A DNA stretch of 64,000 nt, taken from positions 45,423 to 109,422 of the forward strand of contig NZ_LQWY01000023.1 of NCBI RefSeq assembly GCF_001643235.1, read 5' to 3'. A program made the translations under genes and the position numbers. This DNA is from Domibacillus aminovorans (lineage in GTDB: Bacteria > Bacillota > Bacilli > Bacillales > Domibacillaceae). Below the pieces are notes generated by a model. It was given only the letters and a program-made list of their open reading frames with translations, had not been told where the DNA came from and ran no database searches. The first letter of the stretch is position 1. The number at the start of each line of letters is the position of its first letter. Below are positions 7,692 through 16,423 of this stretch, piece by piece.

Positions 7692-9125
7692 ATGGAATGG
7701 AGACCGGATCGGACTGCGAAAAAAGCAGTGTATAAGCAAATTGCCGATTATATTGAACAAGGCATTTCCACCGGTCTGTTTTCACCGGAAAGTGTACTGC
7801 CATCAGAACGTCTTCTGGCGAAAGAGATCGATGTGAACCGGAGTACAGTCGTCGCGGCGTATGATGAACTGCAGTCGCTCGGCATTGTCGAGCGGAAAAA
7901 AGGGAGCGGTACCCGCATCAGCACCAATATATGGGGGATATCACATAAGCGTATTCCAAACTGGGGCCGGTACATGGAAGACGGCTCTTTTTTGCCGAAT
8001 TTGCCGCTTGTCCAACGCATTCGTACCGAAAATCAGAATCGGCATCTGATTAACTTGTCAAGTGGTGAATTATCGCCTAGTCTATTGCCGAGTGAACAAT
8101 TTAAAACGATGATGGCGGAAATCCCGTTTCTCGGTCACCTAGGCTACGACCATCAACAAGGAAATGTGTCACTGCGGGAAACGATTGCGGAGCATGTGAA
8201 AAAATATAAAAACATTCACACGTCACCGTCGTCGATCTTAATTACATCCGGAGCACAGCAGGCACTTCATCTCATTATTCAATGCTTGCTTAAATCAGGT
8301 GATACGATTGCAATTGAAGATCCGTCTTATTGCTATTCATTGCCGGTTTTTCAATCTGCCGGATTAAATACGTTATTGTTGCCTATGGACCGGCATGGCA
8401 TTAACCCGGACGATGTTATCGCACTCCACAAAAAGCATCGCATCCGCATGCTCTTTTTAAATCCGGACTATCAAAATCCGACGGGTGCGAAAATGAGTAT
8501 GACACGCCGAAAAAAAATTCTCGAAATCTCAACCGAACTTGGTATTCCGATCATTGAAGATGATCCGTATTCATTAACATCTTTTAATGGCAAAGTGAGT
8601 AATACGCTGAAGGCGATGGATGAAAACGGAAATGTGCTTTACATTAGTTCTTTATCAAAAATTGTTGCCTCGGGACTGCGAATTGGCTGGGTAATCGGGC
8701 CGAAAAACGTCATCGAGCGTCTTGCTGATGCAAAACAACAGGTTGATTTTGGCCACAGTATTTTTCCGCAATGGGCTGCGAATGAATTTTTGAAATCATC
8801 GTCATTTGATGAGCATGTTGATATGATTCGCAAAGAATTAAAGGAACGACGAGATGAAATTGTCAAAAGTTTTGATCGCTATTTAAAAGAAGAGGTGGAT
8901 TATTTTATTCCAGAAGGCGGCATTCACATCTGGTGTCGGCCGAAAAAATCAGTCAACGAAAATCAGCTTCTGGAAGAATCAATGAAACGTGGCGTTTCAT
9001 TCGTGCCAGGCAGTGTCTTTGGTTCACAAAAAGGCTATATTCGTTTTACATTTGGAAGGGAAGAAACGAGTGTTATAAATGAAGGAATAGCGAGATTTGC
9101 AGAAGCACTTTGCTGTTGTCAATAA
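7692..9125 (+). CDS. MocR-type regulator: GntR winged helix fused to PLP aminotransferase fold
   Basis: Residues 10-80 are a GntR winged helix (AVYKQIADYIEQGISTG, VNRSTVVAAYDELQSLGIVE). Residues 110-477 form a fold-type I aminotransferase domain with NPDYQNPTGAKMS and the PLP-binding Lys323 in YISSLSKIVASGLRIGW. Such proteins bind DNA and usually sense PLP with an amine or amino acid rather than act as free aminotransferases. I chose ATG 7692 with AGAAGGTGATC upstream; earlier in-frame codons overlap the small membrane gene. The target gene cannot be named; neighbours do not point to GABA or pyridoxal metabolism. Confidence 0.85.
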   Translation: MEWRPDRTAKKAVYKQIADYIEQGISTGLFSPESVLPSERLLAKEIDVNRSTVVAAYDELQSLGIVERKKGSGTRISTNIWGISHKRIPNWGRYMEDGSFLPNLPLVQRIRTENQNRHLINLSSGELSPSLLPSEQFKTMMAEIPFLGHLGYDHQQGNVSLRETIAEHVKKYKNIHTSPSSILITSGAQQALHLIIQCLLKSGDTIAIEDPSYCYSLPVFQSAGLNTLLLPMDRHGINPDDVIALHKKHRIRMLFLNPDYQNPTGAKMSMTRRKKILEISTELGIPIIEDDPYSLTSFNGKVSNTLKAMDENGNVLYISSLSKIVASGLRIGWVIGPKNVIERLADAKQQVDFGHSIFPQWAANEFLKSSSFDEHVDMIRKELKERRDEIVKSFDRYLKEEVDYFIPEGGIHIWCRPKKSVNENQLLEESMKRGVSFVPGSVFGSQKGYIRFTFGREETSVINEGIARFAEALCCCQ

Positions 9126-9175
9126 AATGATAAATCGCTGGCCACATAATATATGGCCGGCGATTTATCATTTTT
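9126..9175 (+). terminator. Terminator of the MocR gene
   Basis: A long stem of AATGATAAATCGC and GCGATTTATCATT, extended by GGCCA/TGGCC, ends in TTTTT. Confidence 0.85.
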
Positions 9176-9229
9176 CGCAAGGAATGGCCTCTTTACTTAA
9201 TTTTAATATATATAATTTTCTTCTTTTTA

Positions 9230-9258
9230 TTTACAGAATCGAATGAATCAAGTAATAT
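9230..9258 (+). promoter_or_regulatory. Sigma-A promoter of the 99-residue gene
   Basis: TTTACA at 9230-9235, 17-base spacer, TAATAT at 9253-9258. Confidence 0.65.
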
Positions 9259-9295
9259 ATTTTAAACAAACAGTCAATAAAGGGTGATTTAAGTG

Positions 9296-9595
9296 ATGAT
9301 ACATTCATTGAATGAAATTAGTTATGTGAAAGACGTATTTGAAATATGTGGACAATGGGAAATTATGGTTGGGAAAAAGAAGATCAAGTTTCGTTTGAAA
9401 AAAGATGTTGATCAAAAATATGTGTTTGAAACGGATCATATTTATTACTTAAATCGTGAACAATTTGCCAAAGAACGCATGAAATTCAATCGATTCGATA
9501 CAGAAGAAGAGGCAAAGGAACAGATTATGCACTATTTTGAAAATGAACTTGCTTCAGCGACACAAGGGTTCTGGATTAAAAATCGATTGTACTAA
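9296..9595 (+). CDS. Hypothetical 99-residue protein
   Basis: A soluble, charged protein beginning MIHSLNEISYVKDVFEICGQ, with no membrane segment or cysteine motif (one Cys). It has its own promoter, AGGGTGA 8 bases before ATG 9296, and its own strong terminator, so it is a real single-gene unit. I do not recognise a family. The C-terminal part (TEEEAKEQIMHYFENELAS) is helical. Confidence 0.6.
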   Translation: MIHSLNEISYVKDVFEICGQWEIMVGKKKIKFRLKKDVDQKYVFETDHIYYLNREQFAKERMKFNRFDTEEEAKEQIMHYFENELASATQGFWIKNRLY

Positions 9596-9604
9596 ATAAA
9601 AGCT

Positions 9605-9666
9605 AAGATAGGGCTGTCCCAAAAGTCAGTGAATAACTGACCCCGGGGACAGCCCTATCTTTTTTT
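9605..9666 (+). terminator. Long terminator hairpin
   Basis: AAGATAGGGCTGTCC pairs with GGACAGCCCTATCTT around an inner AGTCAGT/ACTGAC stem, followed by T6. Confidence 0.9.
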
Positions 9667-9828
9667 CATTAAAAGGTTGAATTCCATTAAAGAGTCCTGA
9701 ATGTTTTCAATTGGACTGGGATATTGCCTTACAATTGGCTGGTTCCTTTTTTGAAATAAAAATTATGATAGAAAGAAGAAACAAATTATTTCAGTTTCTT
9801 AGCCTATTGAAATGGAACGGTAAATACG

Positions 9829-9860
9829 ATAAATATTGTGAAATATTTCACAATATTTAT
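9829..9860. promoter_or_regulatory. 32-bp perfect palindrome with Fnr/Crp-like core before the aminotransferase-speA operon
   Basis: The 16-base left arm ATAAATATTGTGAAAT is followed directly by its exact reverse complement, ending at 9860. The core TGTGA-N6-TCACA (9837-9852) matches the consensus of Crp/Fnr-family sites, including Bacillus Fnr. A TATAAT follows at 9863-9868, placing the palindrome centre near -30 of that promoter (repression geometry). A weaker TACAAA at 9875-9880 would place it near -41.5 (class II activation geometry). Confidence 0.6.
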
Positions 9861-9911
9861 TTTATAATATAACATACAAAAACATTTGTCTCGATTTTAG
9901 GAGGAATGGAT

Positions 9912-11207
9912 ATGAATAAAATGGCTGAACAATTGAATACATCAATTCAGCAGGAAAATAGATTTGTGTATGAAATGTTATCAGATTTAGGAAAAAATCT
10001 GTATACTCCAAAAGGAATATTAAGTCAAAGTATGGAAGCTGATCAAAAAGCGTACCGGTTTAATGCAACGATCGGTATTGCTACGGAAGATCATACACCG
10101 ATGCATTTTCAGCACATACAAGATCAGTTTACCAAATATGAGCCTAAAGATATTTATCCCTATGCGCCACCTGCCGGAAAAAAACAATTAAGAGAAGAGT
10201 GGAAAAAAAAGCTACTAAAAGACAATCCATCTATGCGAGGTAAAGCGTTTGGATTGCCAATTGTCACAAATGCGCTCACACATGGATTGAGCATCGCTGC
10301 TGATTTATTCATCGATCCGGGTGATACTGTGGTTCTTCCAGATAAGTACTGGGGGAATTATCAAACTATCTTTTATGTTCGGCGAAATGCCCATATCGTC
10401 ACGTATCCGTTTTTTAATAAAAGCAGACAACTTAACATAGAAGCTTTTAGAAGCTGTTTATTGAATCAAAAAGAGACAGGCAAGGCCATTGTTATATTGA
10501 ATTTTCCAAATAACCCGACAGGCTATACACCAACAGTTAAAGAAATGAAGGCTCTTATTGCCGCTTTACATGAAGCAGCTCAAGAGGGAATTAATATTGT
10601 AGCTATTCTGGATGACGCTTATTTTGGCTTATTTTATGAAGACTGTGAGAAAGAATCAATCTTCGGAAAAATGGCGGGACTGCATCCGAAGATTCTCACG
10701 ATTAAAGTAGATGGAGCAACGAAAGAAAATTATGTTTGGGGACTGAGAGTCGGCTTTATTACATATGCGGCCGAAAGTGAGATTATTCAAAATGCACTGG
10801 AACAAAAAACTAAAGGAATTATACGCGGAACGATTTCAAGCAGTTCTCACTTATCTCAAACGGTCATTTTGAAGTCATTACAATCAACTGAATTTGAAAA
10901 AGAAAAGCAGCAAAAATTTCAGTTGATGAAGAATAGAGCAGATAAAGTAAAAGAAGTACTGAATAAGAAGAAATACGAACCTTATTGGATCTATTACCCG
11001 TTCAATTCAGGGTATTTTATGTGTTTGCAGCTGAAACATGTAAATGCAGAAAATCTTAGAGTACATTTGCTGGAGGAGTATGGGGTCGGAATTATTGCAA
11101 TTAATGACACGGATGTGAGGATCGCCTTCTCCTGTGTGGAAAAAAACGATATTGAAGAGCTGTTTGACTGTATATATAAAGGGGTGCGAGATCTGAAAGA
11201 TGAATAA
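9912..11207 (+). CDS. PLP-dependent class I/II aminotransferase, upstream partner of speA
   Basis: A fold-type I enzyme of 431 residues with NFPNNPTGYTPT (conserved NP-TG loop), ILDDAYFGLFYED (PLP pyridine Asp), and Lys271 in ATKENYVWGLRVGF as the probable Schiff-base lysine. It shares the general aspartate-aminotransferase fold, but I cannot fix its substrate. The start is ATG 9912, 7 bases after a perfect AGGAGG. It overlaps the arginine decarboxylase gene by 8 bases, so the two are translationally coupled and probably handle the same amino acid or its product. A transaminase acting on arginine, ornithine or agmatine-type amines is a reasonable guess. Confidence 0.8.
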   Translation: MNKMAEQLNTSIQQENRFVYEMLSDLGKNLYTPKGILSQSMEADQKAYRFNATIGIATEDHTPMHFQHIQDQFTKYEPKDIYPYAPPAGKKQLREEWKKKLLKDNPSMRGKAFGLPIVTNALTHGLSIAADLFIDPGDTVVLPDKYWGNYQTIFYVRRNAHIVTYPFFNKSRQLNIEAFRSCLLNQKETGKAIVILNFPNNPTGYTPTVKEMKALIAALHEAAQEGINIVAILDDAYFGLFYEDCEKESIFGKMAGLHPKILTIKVDGATKENYVWGLRVGFITYAAESEIIQNALEQKTKGIIRGTISSSSHLSQTVILKSLQSTEFEKEKQQKFQLMKNRADKVKEVLNKKKYEPYWIYYPFNSGYFMCLQLKHVNAENLRVHLLEEYGVGIIAINDTDVRIAFSCVEKNDIEELFDCIYKGVRDLKDE

Positions 11208-12732
11208 AACGTACGATTTTGACCGGCCTAGTGTAGAAACCGGAGAGCGAAGAGAGAGTTGCTCTCAACTTGAAACGCCATTATTTACCGCTCTTGTAGA
11301 GCACGCGAACAAAAACCCGATCCAATTTCACATCCCAGGTCATAAGAAGGGATGTGGGATGGATCCTGACTTTAGAAAATTCATCGGTAAAAATGCACTT
11401 TCGATTGATTTGATCAATATCGCTCCCCTGGATGATTTGCATCACCCAAAAGGAATTATTAAACAAGCTCAAGAATTAGCAGCAATAGCATTTGGCGCGG
11501 ATCACACATTCTTTTCCGTCCAGGGTACAAGCGGCGTCATTATGACAATGGTGATGTCAGTTTGCGGGCCTGGTGATAAAATTTTGGTGCCGCGTAATGT
11601 GCATAAATCAATCATGAGTGGCATTGTATTCTCGGGTGCCGCACCTATTTTCATTCATCCGGAGGTAGATCTCAATCTTGGGATTTCACATGGAATTACG
11701 CCGGAATCTGTAAAAAGAGCACTGGAACAGCATCCTGATGCCAAAGCCGTCCTTGTTATTAATCCTACGTATTTCGGCATTGTCGGAGACTTAAAAAGGA
11801 TTGTAGACATTACTCATTCCTATGGTATACCGGTACTTGTAGACGAAGCACACGGTGTTCATATTCATTTTCATCATGAGCTGCCTCTTTCTGCTATGCA
11901 AGCCGGCGCTGACATGGCTGCTACAAGCGTGCACAAACTAGGGGGCTCCATGACGCAAAGTTCGATTTTGAATATACAAGGAAGTCTTGTTTCAAAAGAG
12001 CGTGTGCAAATGATTTTAAGTATGCTCACAACTACATCAACTTCTTATATCTTGCTTGCTTCTTTGGATACAGCTAGAAAACTTTTAGCGACCGAAGGAA
12101 GAGCTTTATTAGAAAATACAATTCGTCTAGCAGAACAAACGCGATCTCAAATTAATGAAATTGACGATCTTTATTGTGTTGGTCATGAAATTCTAGGAAC
12201 AGACGCTACATTTGCTATGGATCCCACAAAACTTGTTATTTCAGTGAAGAATCTAGGCATTACCGGATATGAAGTAGAAAAATGGCTCCGCGATGAATTT
12301 AACATAGAGGTTGAAATGTCTGACTTGTATAACATTCTTTGTATTATCACGCCAGGTGATACAGAAGAAGGCTTACAAAAAATTGTTTATGCATTAAAAG
12401 AACTTTCGATTGAGTTCAAACATCAGGCGAACTTTAATGTAGAAGCTTCTGTGTTTTTGCCTGAAATTCCAGCACTTGCATTAACACCGCGTGATGCCTT
12501 TTATGCTCAAACTGAAGCAATCCCATTTGAAGAGTCAGCAGGAAGAATTATTGCTGAATTCATCATGGTATACCCGCCAGGTATTCCGATTTTTATTCCG
12601 GGTGAAATTATTACAGAGGAAAATCTATTATATACGAAAAAAAATATAGAAGCAGGCCTACCTGTACAGGGTGGGGAAGATTATGCAATGAAATCATTAC
12701 GCGTCATAAAAGAGCATCATGCCATTAAATAA
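11200..12732 (+). CDS. speA: Arginine decarboxylase (Orn/Lys/Arg decarboxylase family)
   Basis: This protein (510 residues) follows B. subtilis SpeA (about 490) along its length: FHIPGHKKGCGMDPDF, IDLINIAPLDDLHHPKG, HTFFSVQGTSGVIMTMVM, VDEAHGVHIHFHHELP, and SVHKLGGSMTQSS with PLP-Lys246. The C-terminal domain PEIPALALTPRDAFYAQ and YPPGIPIFIPGE is present. It converts arginine to agmatine, the first step of polyamine synthesis. The N-terminus carries about 20 extra residues; an internal start is possible, but the ribosome site GGGGTG and the overlap support ATG 11200. Control probably comes from the palindromic operator before the upstream gene. Confidence 0.9.
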   Translation: MNKTYDFDRPSVETGERRESCSQLETPLFTALVEHANKNPIQFHIPGHKKGCGMDPDFRKFIGKNALSIDLINIAPLDDLHHPKGIIKQAQELAAIAFGADHTFFSVQGTSGVIMTMVMSVCGPGDKILVPRNVHKSIMSGIVFSGAAPIFIHPEVDLNLGISHGITPESVKRALEQHPDAKAVLVINPTYFGIVGDLKRIVDITHSYGIPVLVDEAHGVHIHFHHELPLSAMQAGADMAATSVHKLGGSMTQSSILNIQGSLVSKERVQMILSMLTTTSTSYILLASLDTARKLLATEGRALLENTIRLAEQTRSQINEIDDLYCVGHEILGTDATFAMDPTKLVISVKNLGITGYEVEKWLRDEFNIEVEMSDLYNILCIITPGDTEEGLQKIVYALKELSIEFKHQANFNVEASVFLPEIPALALTPRDAFYAQTEAIPFEESAGRIIAEFIMVYPPGIPIFIPGEIITEENLLYTKKNIEAGLPVQGGEDYAMKSLRVIKEHHAIK

Positions 12733-12904
12733 AAGTATCTGCAGGTGATCAGAAACGATCTTCCACTTAAATAGTAACTGAAAGCGGTAGACTGAATATA
12801 TAGTAAACTGGCTGCTCCTTTTATACTTTTCTGCTCTACTATTAAAAGAAACCGCTAATCCTATGCGATCTCCGGTTTTTTATAAAGAAAGGATGTTAGA
12901 GAAA

Positions 12905-14011
12905 ATGATTCAATCACGTAAAGTACTGGAAAAGATTCAACCATATTCACCGGGGAAACCAATATGGGAAGTACAAGAAGAACTTGGACTTGACCGTGTT
13001 ATTAAAATGGCATCGAATGAGAATCCGCTCGGTCCTTCGAGTAAAGCAGTTGAAGCGATTATGCAGCAGCTTGTAACGTTGAATCGCTACCCGGATGCGG
13101 ACGCCGTGCATTTAAAACAGTCCATTGCGGACAAGCTGAATGTCGCTGCGTCCCAGTTAATCATTACAAACGGAGCGGACGAACTGATCACGCTCTTATC
13201 GGAAACATTTCTTGAAAATGGCGATGAAATTATCGTGCCGTCTCCATCTTTTAGTGAATACGATTTTGGTGCTCATTTAATGGGGGCAAACGTAGTTCTT
13301 GCAAAACTAGAACTAGATTTTGAATATGATATTAACGTAATTTTAGATGCGGTAACGGACCGGACGAAAATCGTTTATCTTTGTTCACCGAATAATCCAA
13401 CCGGTACCTATTTACCGAAGAATCAGTTCGAACAGCTTTTAAATAAATTGCCTGATCATATACTCGTTGTGTTTGACGGGGCATACTCGCATTATGCCGC
13501 GGCCGATGATTACACAGATGGAATCGAATACATCGCATCTGGTTATCCGGTTATTGCTTTACAGACGTTTTCGAAAATTTACGGGCTTGCCGGTGTAAGA
13601 GTCGGTTTTGGTGTAGCCCGAGCAGATATTATTCAGCGAATTTTAAAAGTGAAAGAACCGTTTAACGTTAATGCTCTTGCACAGGCAGCGGCAACGGCCG
13701 CAATCAATGATGATGAGCATGTACGAAACTCCCAAATAGTGAACGAAAAAGGGCGCATACAATTGTATGAAGCATTGGAGAAAATGAACGTCGGTTATAG
13801 TAAAAGTATGAGCAATTTCGTGCTCGTTCAAATAGGTCCCGCTGCGAAAGAGTTTTATGAGAAGCTGCTCGCAAAAGGGATCATTGTCCGGTATGGGGCA
13901 ATCTGGGGACTGCCTGATTATATTCGCGTGTCAGTCGGTACACTCGAAGAAAATGCCGAATTTATAAAAGAAATGGCTGCCATTTTGAATGAAGAGAGAA
14001 CGGTAGTATGA
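12905..14011 (+). CDS. hisC: HisC-like PLP aminotransferase coupled to a nitrilase
   Basis: A 368-residue histidinol-phosphate/aromatic aminotransferase: MASNENPLGPSSKAVEAI (hallmark of HisC), LCSPNNPTGTYLPKNQ, and Lys224 in LQTFSKIYGLAGVRVGFG. HisC enzymes in Bacillus also transaminate tyrosine and phenylalanine. This copy is not in a histidine or aroE-tyrA context; it overlaps a nitrilase gene by 4 bases (ATGA). That suggests a dedicated catabolic or indole/phenyl-acetate type role instead of histidine synthesis. ATG 12905 follows AAAGGATG at a fair distance; ATG 12893 is possible. Confidence 0.82.
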   Translation: MIQSRKVLEKIQPYSPGKPIWEVQEELGLDRVIKMASNENPLGPSSKAVEAIMQQLVTLNRYPDADAVHLKQSIADKLNVAASQLIITNGADELITLLSETFLENGDEIIVPSPSFSEYDFGAHLMGANVVLAKLELDFEYDINVILDAVTDRTKIVYLCSPNNPTGTYLPKNQFEQLLNKLPDHILVVFDGAYSHYAAADDYTDGIEYIASGYPVIALQTFSKIYGLAGVRVGFGVARADIIQRILKVKEPFNVNALAQAAATAAINDDEHVRNSQIVNEKGRIQLYEALEKMNVGYSKSMSNFVLVQIGPAAKEFYEKLLAKGIIVRYGAIWGLPDYIRVSVGTLEENAEFIKEMAAILNEERTVV

Positions 14012-14949
14012 AGGTAAAAGTAGCTGTTGTACAGGCGGCATCTGTCATTATGGACGGGGAAGCGTCAACGCAAAAAGCGATTGATTTAACGATAGAAGCT
14101 GCTGAAAAAGGCGCGAAAATTGTCGTATTCCCTGAAGCATTTATTCCCGCTTATCCACGCGGTCTTTCATTCGGTACGAAAATAGGCAGCCGTTCCGTTG
14201 AAGGTAGGCAAGATTGGCTTCGCTATTTAGAAAATTCGATTCCGGTCCCTGGTAAAGCGACTGATCGACTTGGTGAAGCAGCGCAAAAAGCGGGCGTTTA
14301 CTTAATGATTGGTGTCATTGAACGGGACCAGGAAACGAGTGGAGGGACACTGTACTGCACGGTTTTATTTTTCGGACCGGACGGAACATTGCTTGGAAAA
14401 CATCGGAAGCTGAAGCCAACTGCTGCGGAGCGAATCGTCTGGGGAGAAGGCGATGGAAGCACTTTGCCTGTTTTCGATACACCGTATGGAAAAATGGGTG
14501 CGCTCATTTGCTGGGAACATTATATGCCGCTTGCACGGGCAGCGATGTATGCAAAAGGTGTGCAAATTTATATTGCACCGACAGCGGATTCGAGAGATCT
14601 ATGGCAGTCAACGATTCGTCACATTGCTGCGGAAGGACGCTGTTTTGTTCTATCATGCAATCAATATGTGACGAAAGATATGTATCCGACTGATCTCGTC
14701 TGCTACGATGAACTCGCTTCGTCTCCCGATGAAATGTGTACAGGTGGAAGCGCGATTGTGGGCCCTCTTGGTGATTATATAGCAGAACCTGTTTATGGAC
14801 GTGAAGATATTATCATAGCAGATATAAATTTGCAGGACATTGCACTTAGCCAGTTTGACTTTGATGTCACGGGCCACTACTCAAGACCGGATGTGTTTCA
14901 ACTGACGGTAAATGAAGAGAAGCAAGAAAATGTGAAATGGAATAAATAA
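14008..14949 (+). CDS. Nitrilase (carbon-nitrogen hydrolase, branch 1)
   Basis: The catalytic triad is visible: Glu43 in VVFPEAFIPAYPRG, Lys134 in KHRKLKPTAAERIVWGEGDG, and Cys168 in GALICWEHYMPLARAAMY. The CWEHYMP and HRKLKPT blocks are those of true nitrilases (R-CN to R-COOH and ammonia) rather than amidases. Length 313 is normal. No signal peptide, so cytoplasmic. Coupled to the HisC-like enzyme, it could turn an aromatic or indole nitrile into an acid; the natural substrate is unknown. Confidence 0.85.
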   Translation: MKVKVAVVQAASVIMDGEASTQKAIDLTIEAAEKGAKIVVFPEAFIPAYPRGLSFGTKIGSRSVEGRQDWLRYLENSIPVPGKATDRLGEAAQKAGVYLMIGVIERDQETSGGTLYCTVLFFGPDGTLLGKHRKLKPTAAERIVWGEGDGSTLPVFDTPYGKMGALICWEHYMPLARAAMYAKGVQIYIAPTADSRDLWQSTIRHIAAEGRCFVLSCNQYVTKDMYPTDLVCYDELASSPDEMCTGGSAIVGPLGDYIAEPVYGREDIIIADINLQDIALSQFDFDVTGHYSRPDVFQLTVNEEKQENVKWNK

Positions 14950-14971
14950 CTTCTGCACGTAATAGAATAAG

Positions 14972-15008
14972 AAGACCGCGACAATCAAAATAAGTCGTGG
15001 TCTTTTTT
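14972..15008 (+). terminator. Terminator of the hisC-nitrilase pair
   Basis: AAGACCGCGAC pairs with GTCGTGGTCTT, then a run of T. Confidence 0.8.
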
Positions 15009-15063
15009 GCATGGAGGCTAATCCGTCATATCAATCAATTTTAATGTTTGCATGGCTTTTTTT

Positions 15064-15093
15064 TTGTAATTAATAAGATGGATGTAGTATGAT
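15064..15093 (+). promoter_or_regulatory. Possible sigma-A promoter of the terD trio
   Basis: TTGTAA at 15064-15069, 18-base spacer, TATGAT at 15088-15093, about 80 bases before the first gene. The equivalent B. subtilis operon also uses stress sigma factors; I could not place such a site with confidence. Confidence 0.45.
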
Positions 15094-15172
15094 AAGACTT
15101 GTAGAAGATGGAAAGAGTCATCCAAATAACGATGGAGATTTTCCGTTTACTAACTGTTAAGGAGTGATTGAT

Positions 15173-15775
15173 TTGGCTATTGTCCTTCAGAAAGGGCAAA
15201 GAATTGATTTGACAAAAGGCAATCCAGGACTGGAAAAAATCATGGTTGGTCTTGGTTGGGATCCCGTACAGAAAAAAGCGGGCGGATTACGAGGTATGTT
15301 TAGCGGCGGCGGTGGTTCAAGTTTTGATATTGACGCTTCGGTTATTATGCTTCAAAATGACAAATTTGCAGGTAAAGAAAATCTCATTTACTTCGGTAAT
15401 TTAAAAAGCAGCTGTGGAAGTATTGTACATACAGGTGATAACTTAACAGGCGATGGTGACGGGGATGATGAACAAATCTTAATCGAGTTGAAAAAGATCC
15501 CGGCTTCTGTTAATAAACTTGTATTCGTTGTAAATATTTATGATTGCAAAGCACGTAAACAGGATTTTGGCATGGTTAAAAATGCTTTTATTCGTGTCGT
15601 GAACTCTACTAGTAAAGAAGAGTTGCTTAAATTCAGTTTATCAGAAGATTATTCAGGTTCAACAAGCTTGCTTGTTGCTGAAATTTATCGAAATGGTGCG
15701 GATTGGAAATTTGCGGCAGTTGGTACTGGAACACAAGACGCAGGATTGAGTGAAATCGTTCAAAAATTTGCTTAA
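15173..15775 (+). CDS. yceC: TerD-family protein, YceC-like
   Basis: TerD domain of 200 residues: LQKGQRIDLTKGNPGLEKIM, SSFDIDASVIMLQND, and GDNLTGDGDGDDEQ, the acidic calcium-binding motif. It carries a glycine-rich insertion (about residues 39-52, GGLRGMFSGGGGSS) absent from the next two paralogues, as in B. subtilis YceC. The start is TTG 15173, 8 bases after AAGGAG; the GTG at 15164 is too close to that site. TerD proteins bind calcium and act at the membrane in tellurite, phage and stress responses; the exact task is not known. Confidence 0.88.
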   Translation: MAIVLQKGQRIDLTKGNPGLEKIMVGLGWDPVQKKAGGLRGMFSGGGGSSFDIDASVIMLQNDKFAGKENLIYFGNLKSSCGSIVHTGDNLTGDGDGDDEQILIELKKIPASVNKLVFVVNIYDCKARKQDFGMVKNAFIRVVNSTSKEELLKFSLSEDYSGSTSLLVAEIYRNGADWKFAAVGTGTQDAGLSEIVQKFA

Positions 15776-15810
15776 ATCAAAATAAATAATCAGAAAGAAG
15801 GGTTTTTTAC

Positions 15811-16389
15811 ATGGCAATTTCATTGAGCAAAGGTCAAAAAGTCGATTTAACGAAAAGTAATCCTGGTTTATCAAAAATTACAGTCGGTCTTGGCTGGGAT
15901 ACGAATAAGTATGATGGCGGTAAATCGTTTGACCTTGATTCATCTATATTTCTTTTAAATGCAGCCGGTAAATGTGAAAGTGAAAAAGACTTTGTTTTCT
16001 TTAATAATCTTGAGGGCGGCAATGGTTCTGTTGTTCACAAAGGTGATAACTTGACAGGCGAAGGCGATGGAGACGACGAGCAAGTGAAAATCAATCTTTC
16101 TGACGTGCCGCAATCGATTGAAAAAATTGCGTTCACGATCACGATTCATGAAGCGGAAGAGCGGAGCCAGAACTTTGGACAAGTATCGAATAGCTTTGTG
16201 CGTATCGTAAGTGATGACAGCAAGGAAGAACTGATCCGTTATGACCTTGGAGAAGATTTCTCGATTGAAACAGCAGTCGTTGTAGGCGAGTTGTACAGAC
16301 ATAATGGCGAGTGGAAATTCAGTGCAATTGGAAGCGGATACCAAGGCGGATTAGCATCACTCGTCAACGATTACGGCTTGCAAGCTTAA
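15811..16389 (+). CDS. yceD: TerD-family protein, YceD-like
   Basis: A 192-residue TerD domain: [45 protein letters not shown] and [14 protein letters not shown], all canonical. It lies 35 bases after the first TerD gene with GAAAGAAGG as ribosome site. It keeps every acidic ligand of the two calcium sites and is closer to the third paralogue than to the first. Confidence 0.88.
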   Translation: MAISLSKGQKVDLTKSNPGLSKITVGLGWDTNKYDGGKSFDLDSSIFLLNAAGKCESEKDFVFFNNLEGGNGSVVHKGDNLTGEGDGDDEQVKINLSDVPQSIEKIAFTITIHEAEERSQNFGQVSNSFVRIVSDDSKEELIRYDLGEDFSIETAVVVGELYRHNGEWKFSAIGSGYQGGLASLVNDYGLQA

Positions 16390-16423
16390 TCACGCATACC
16401 ACACACTTGGGAGTGATTTCACT

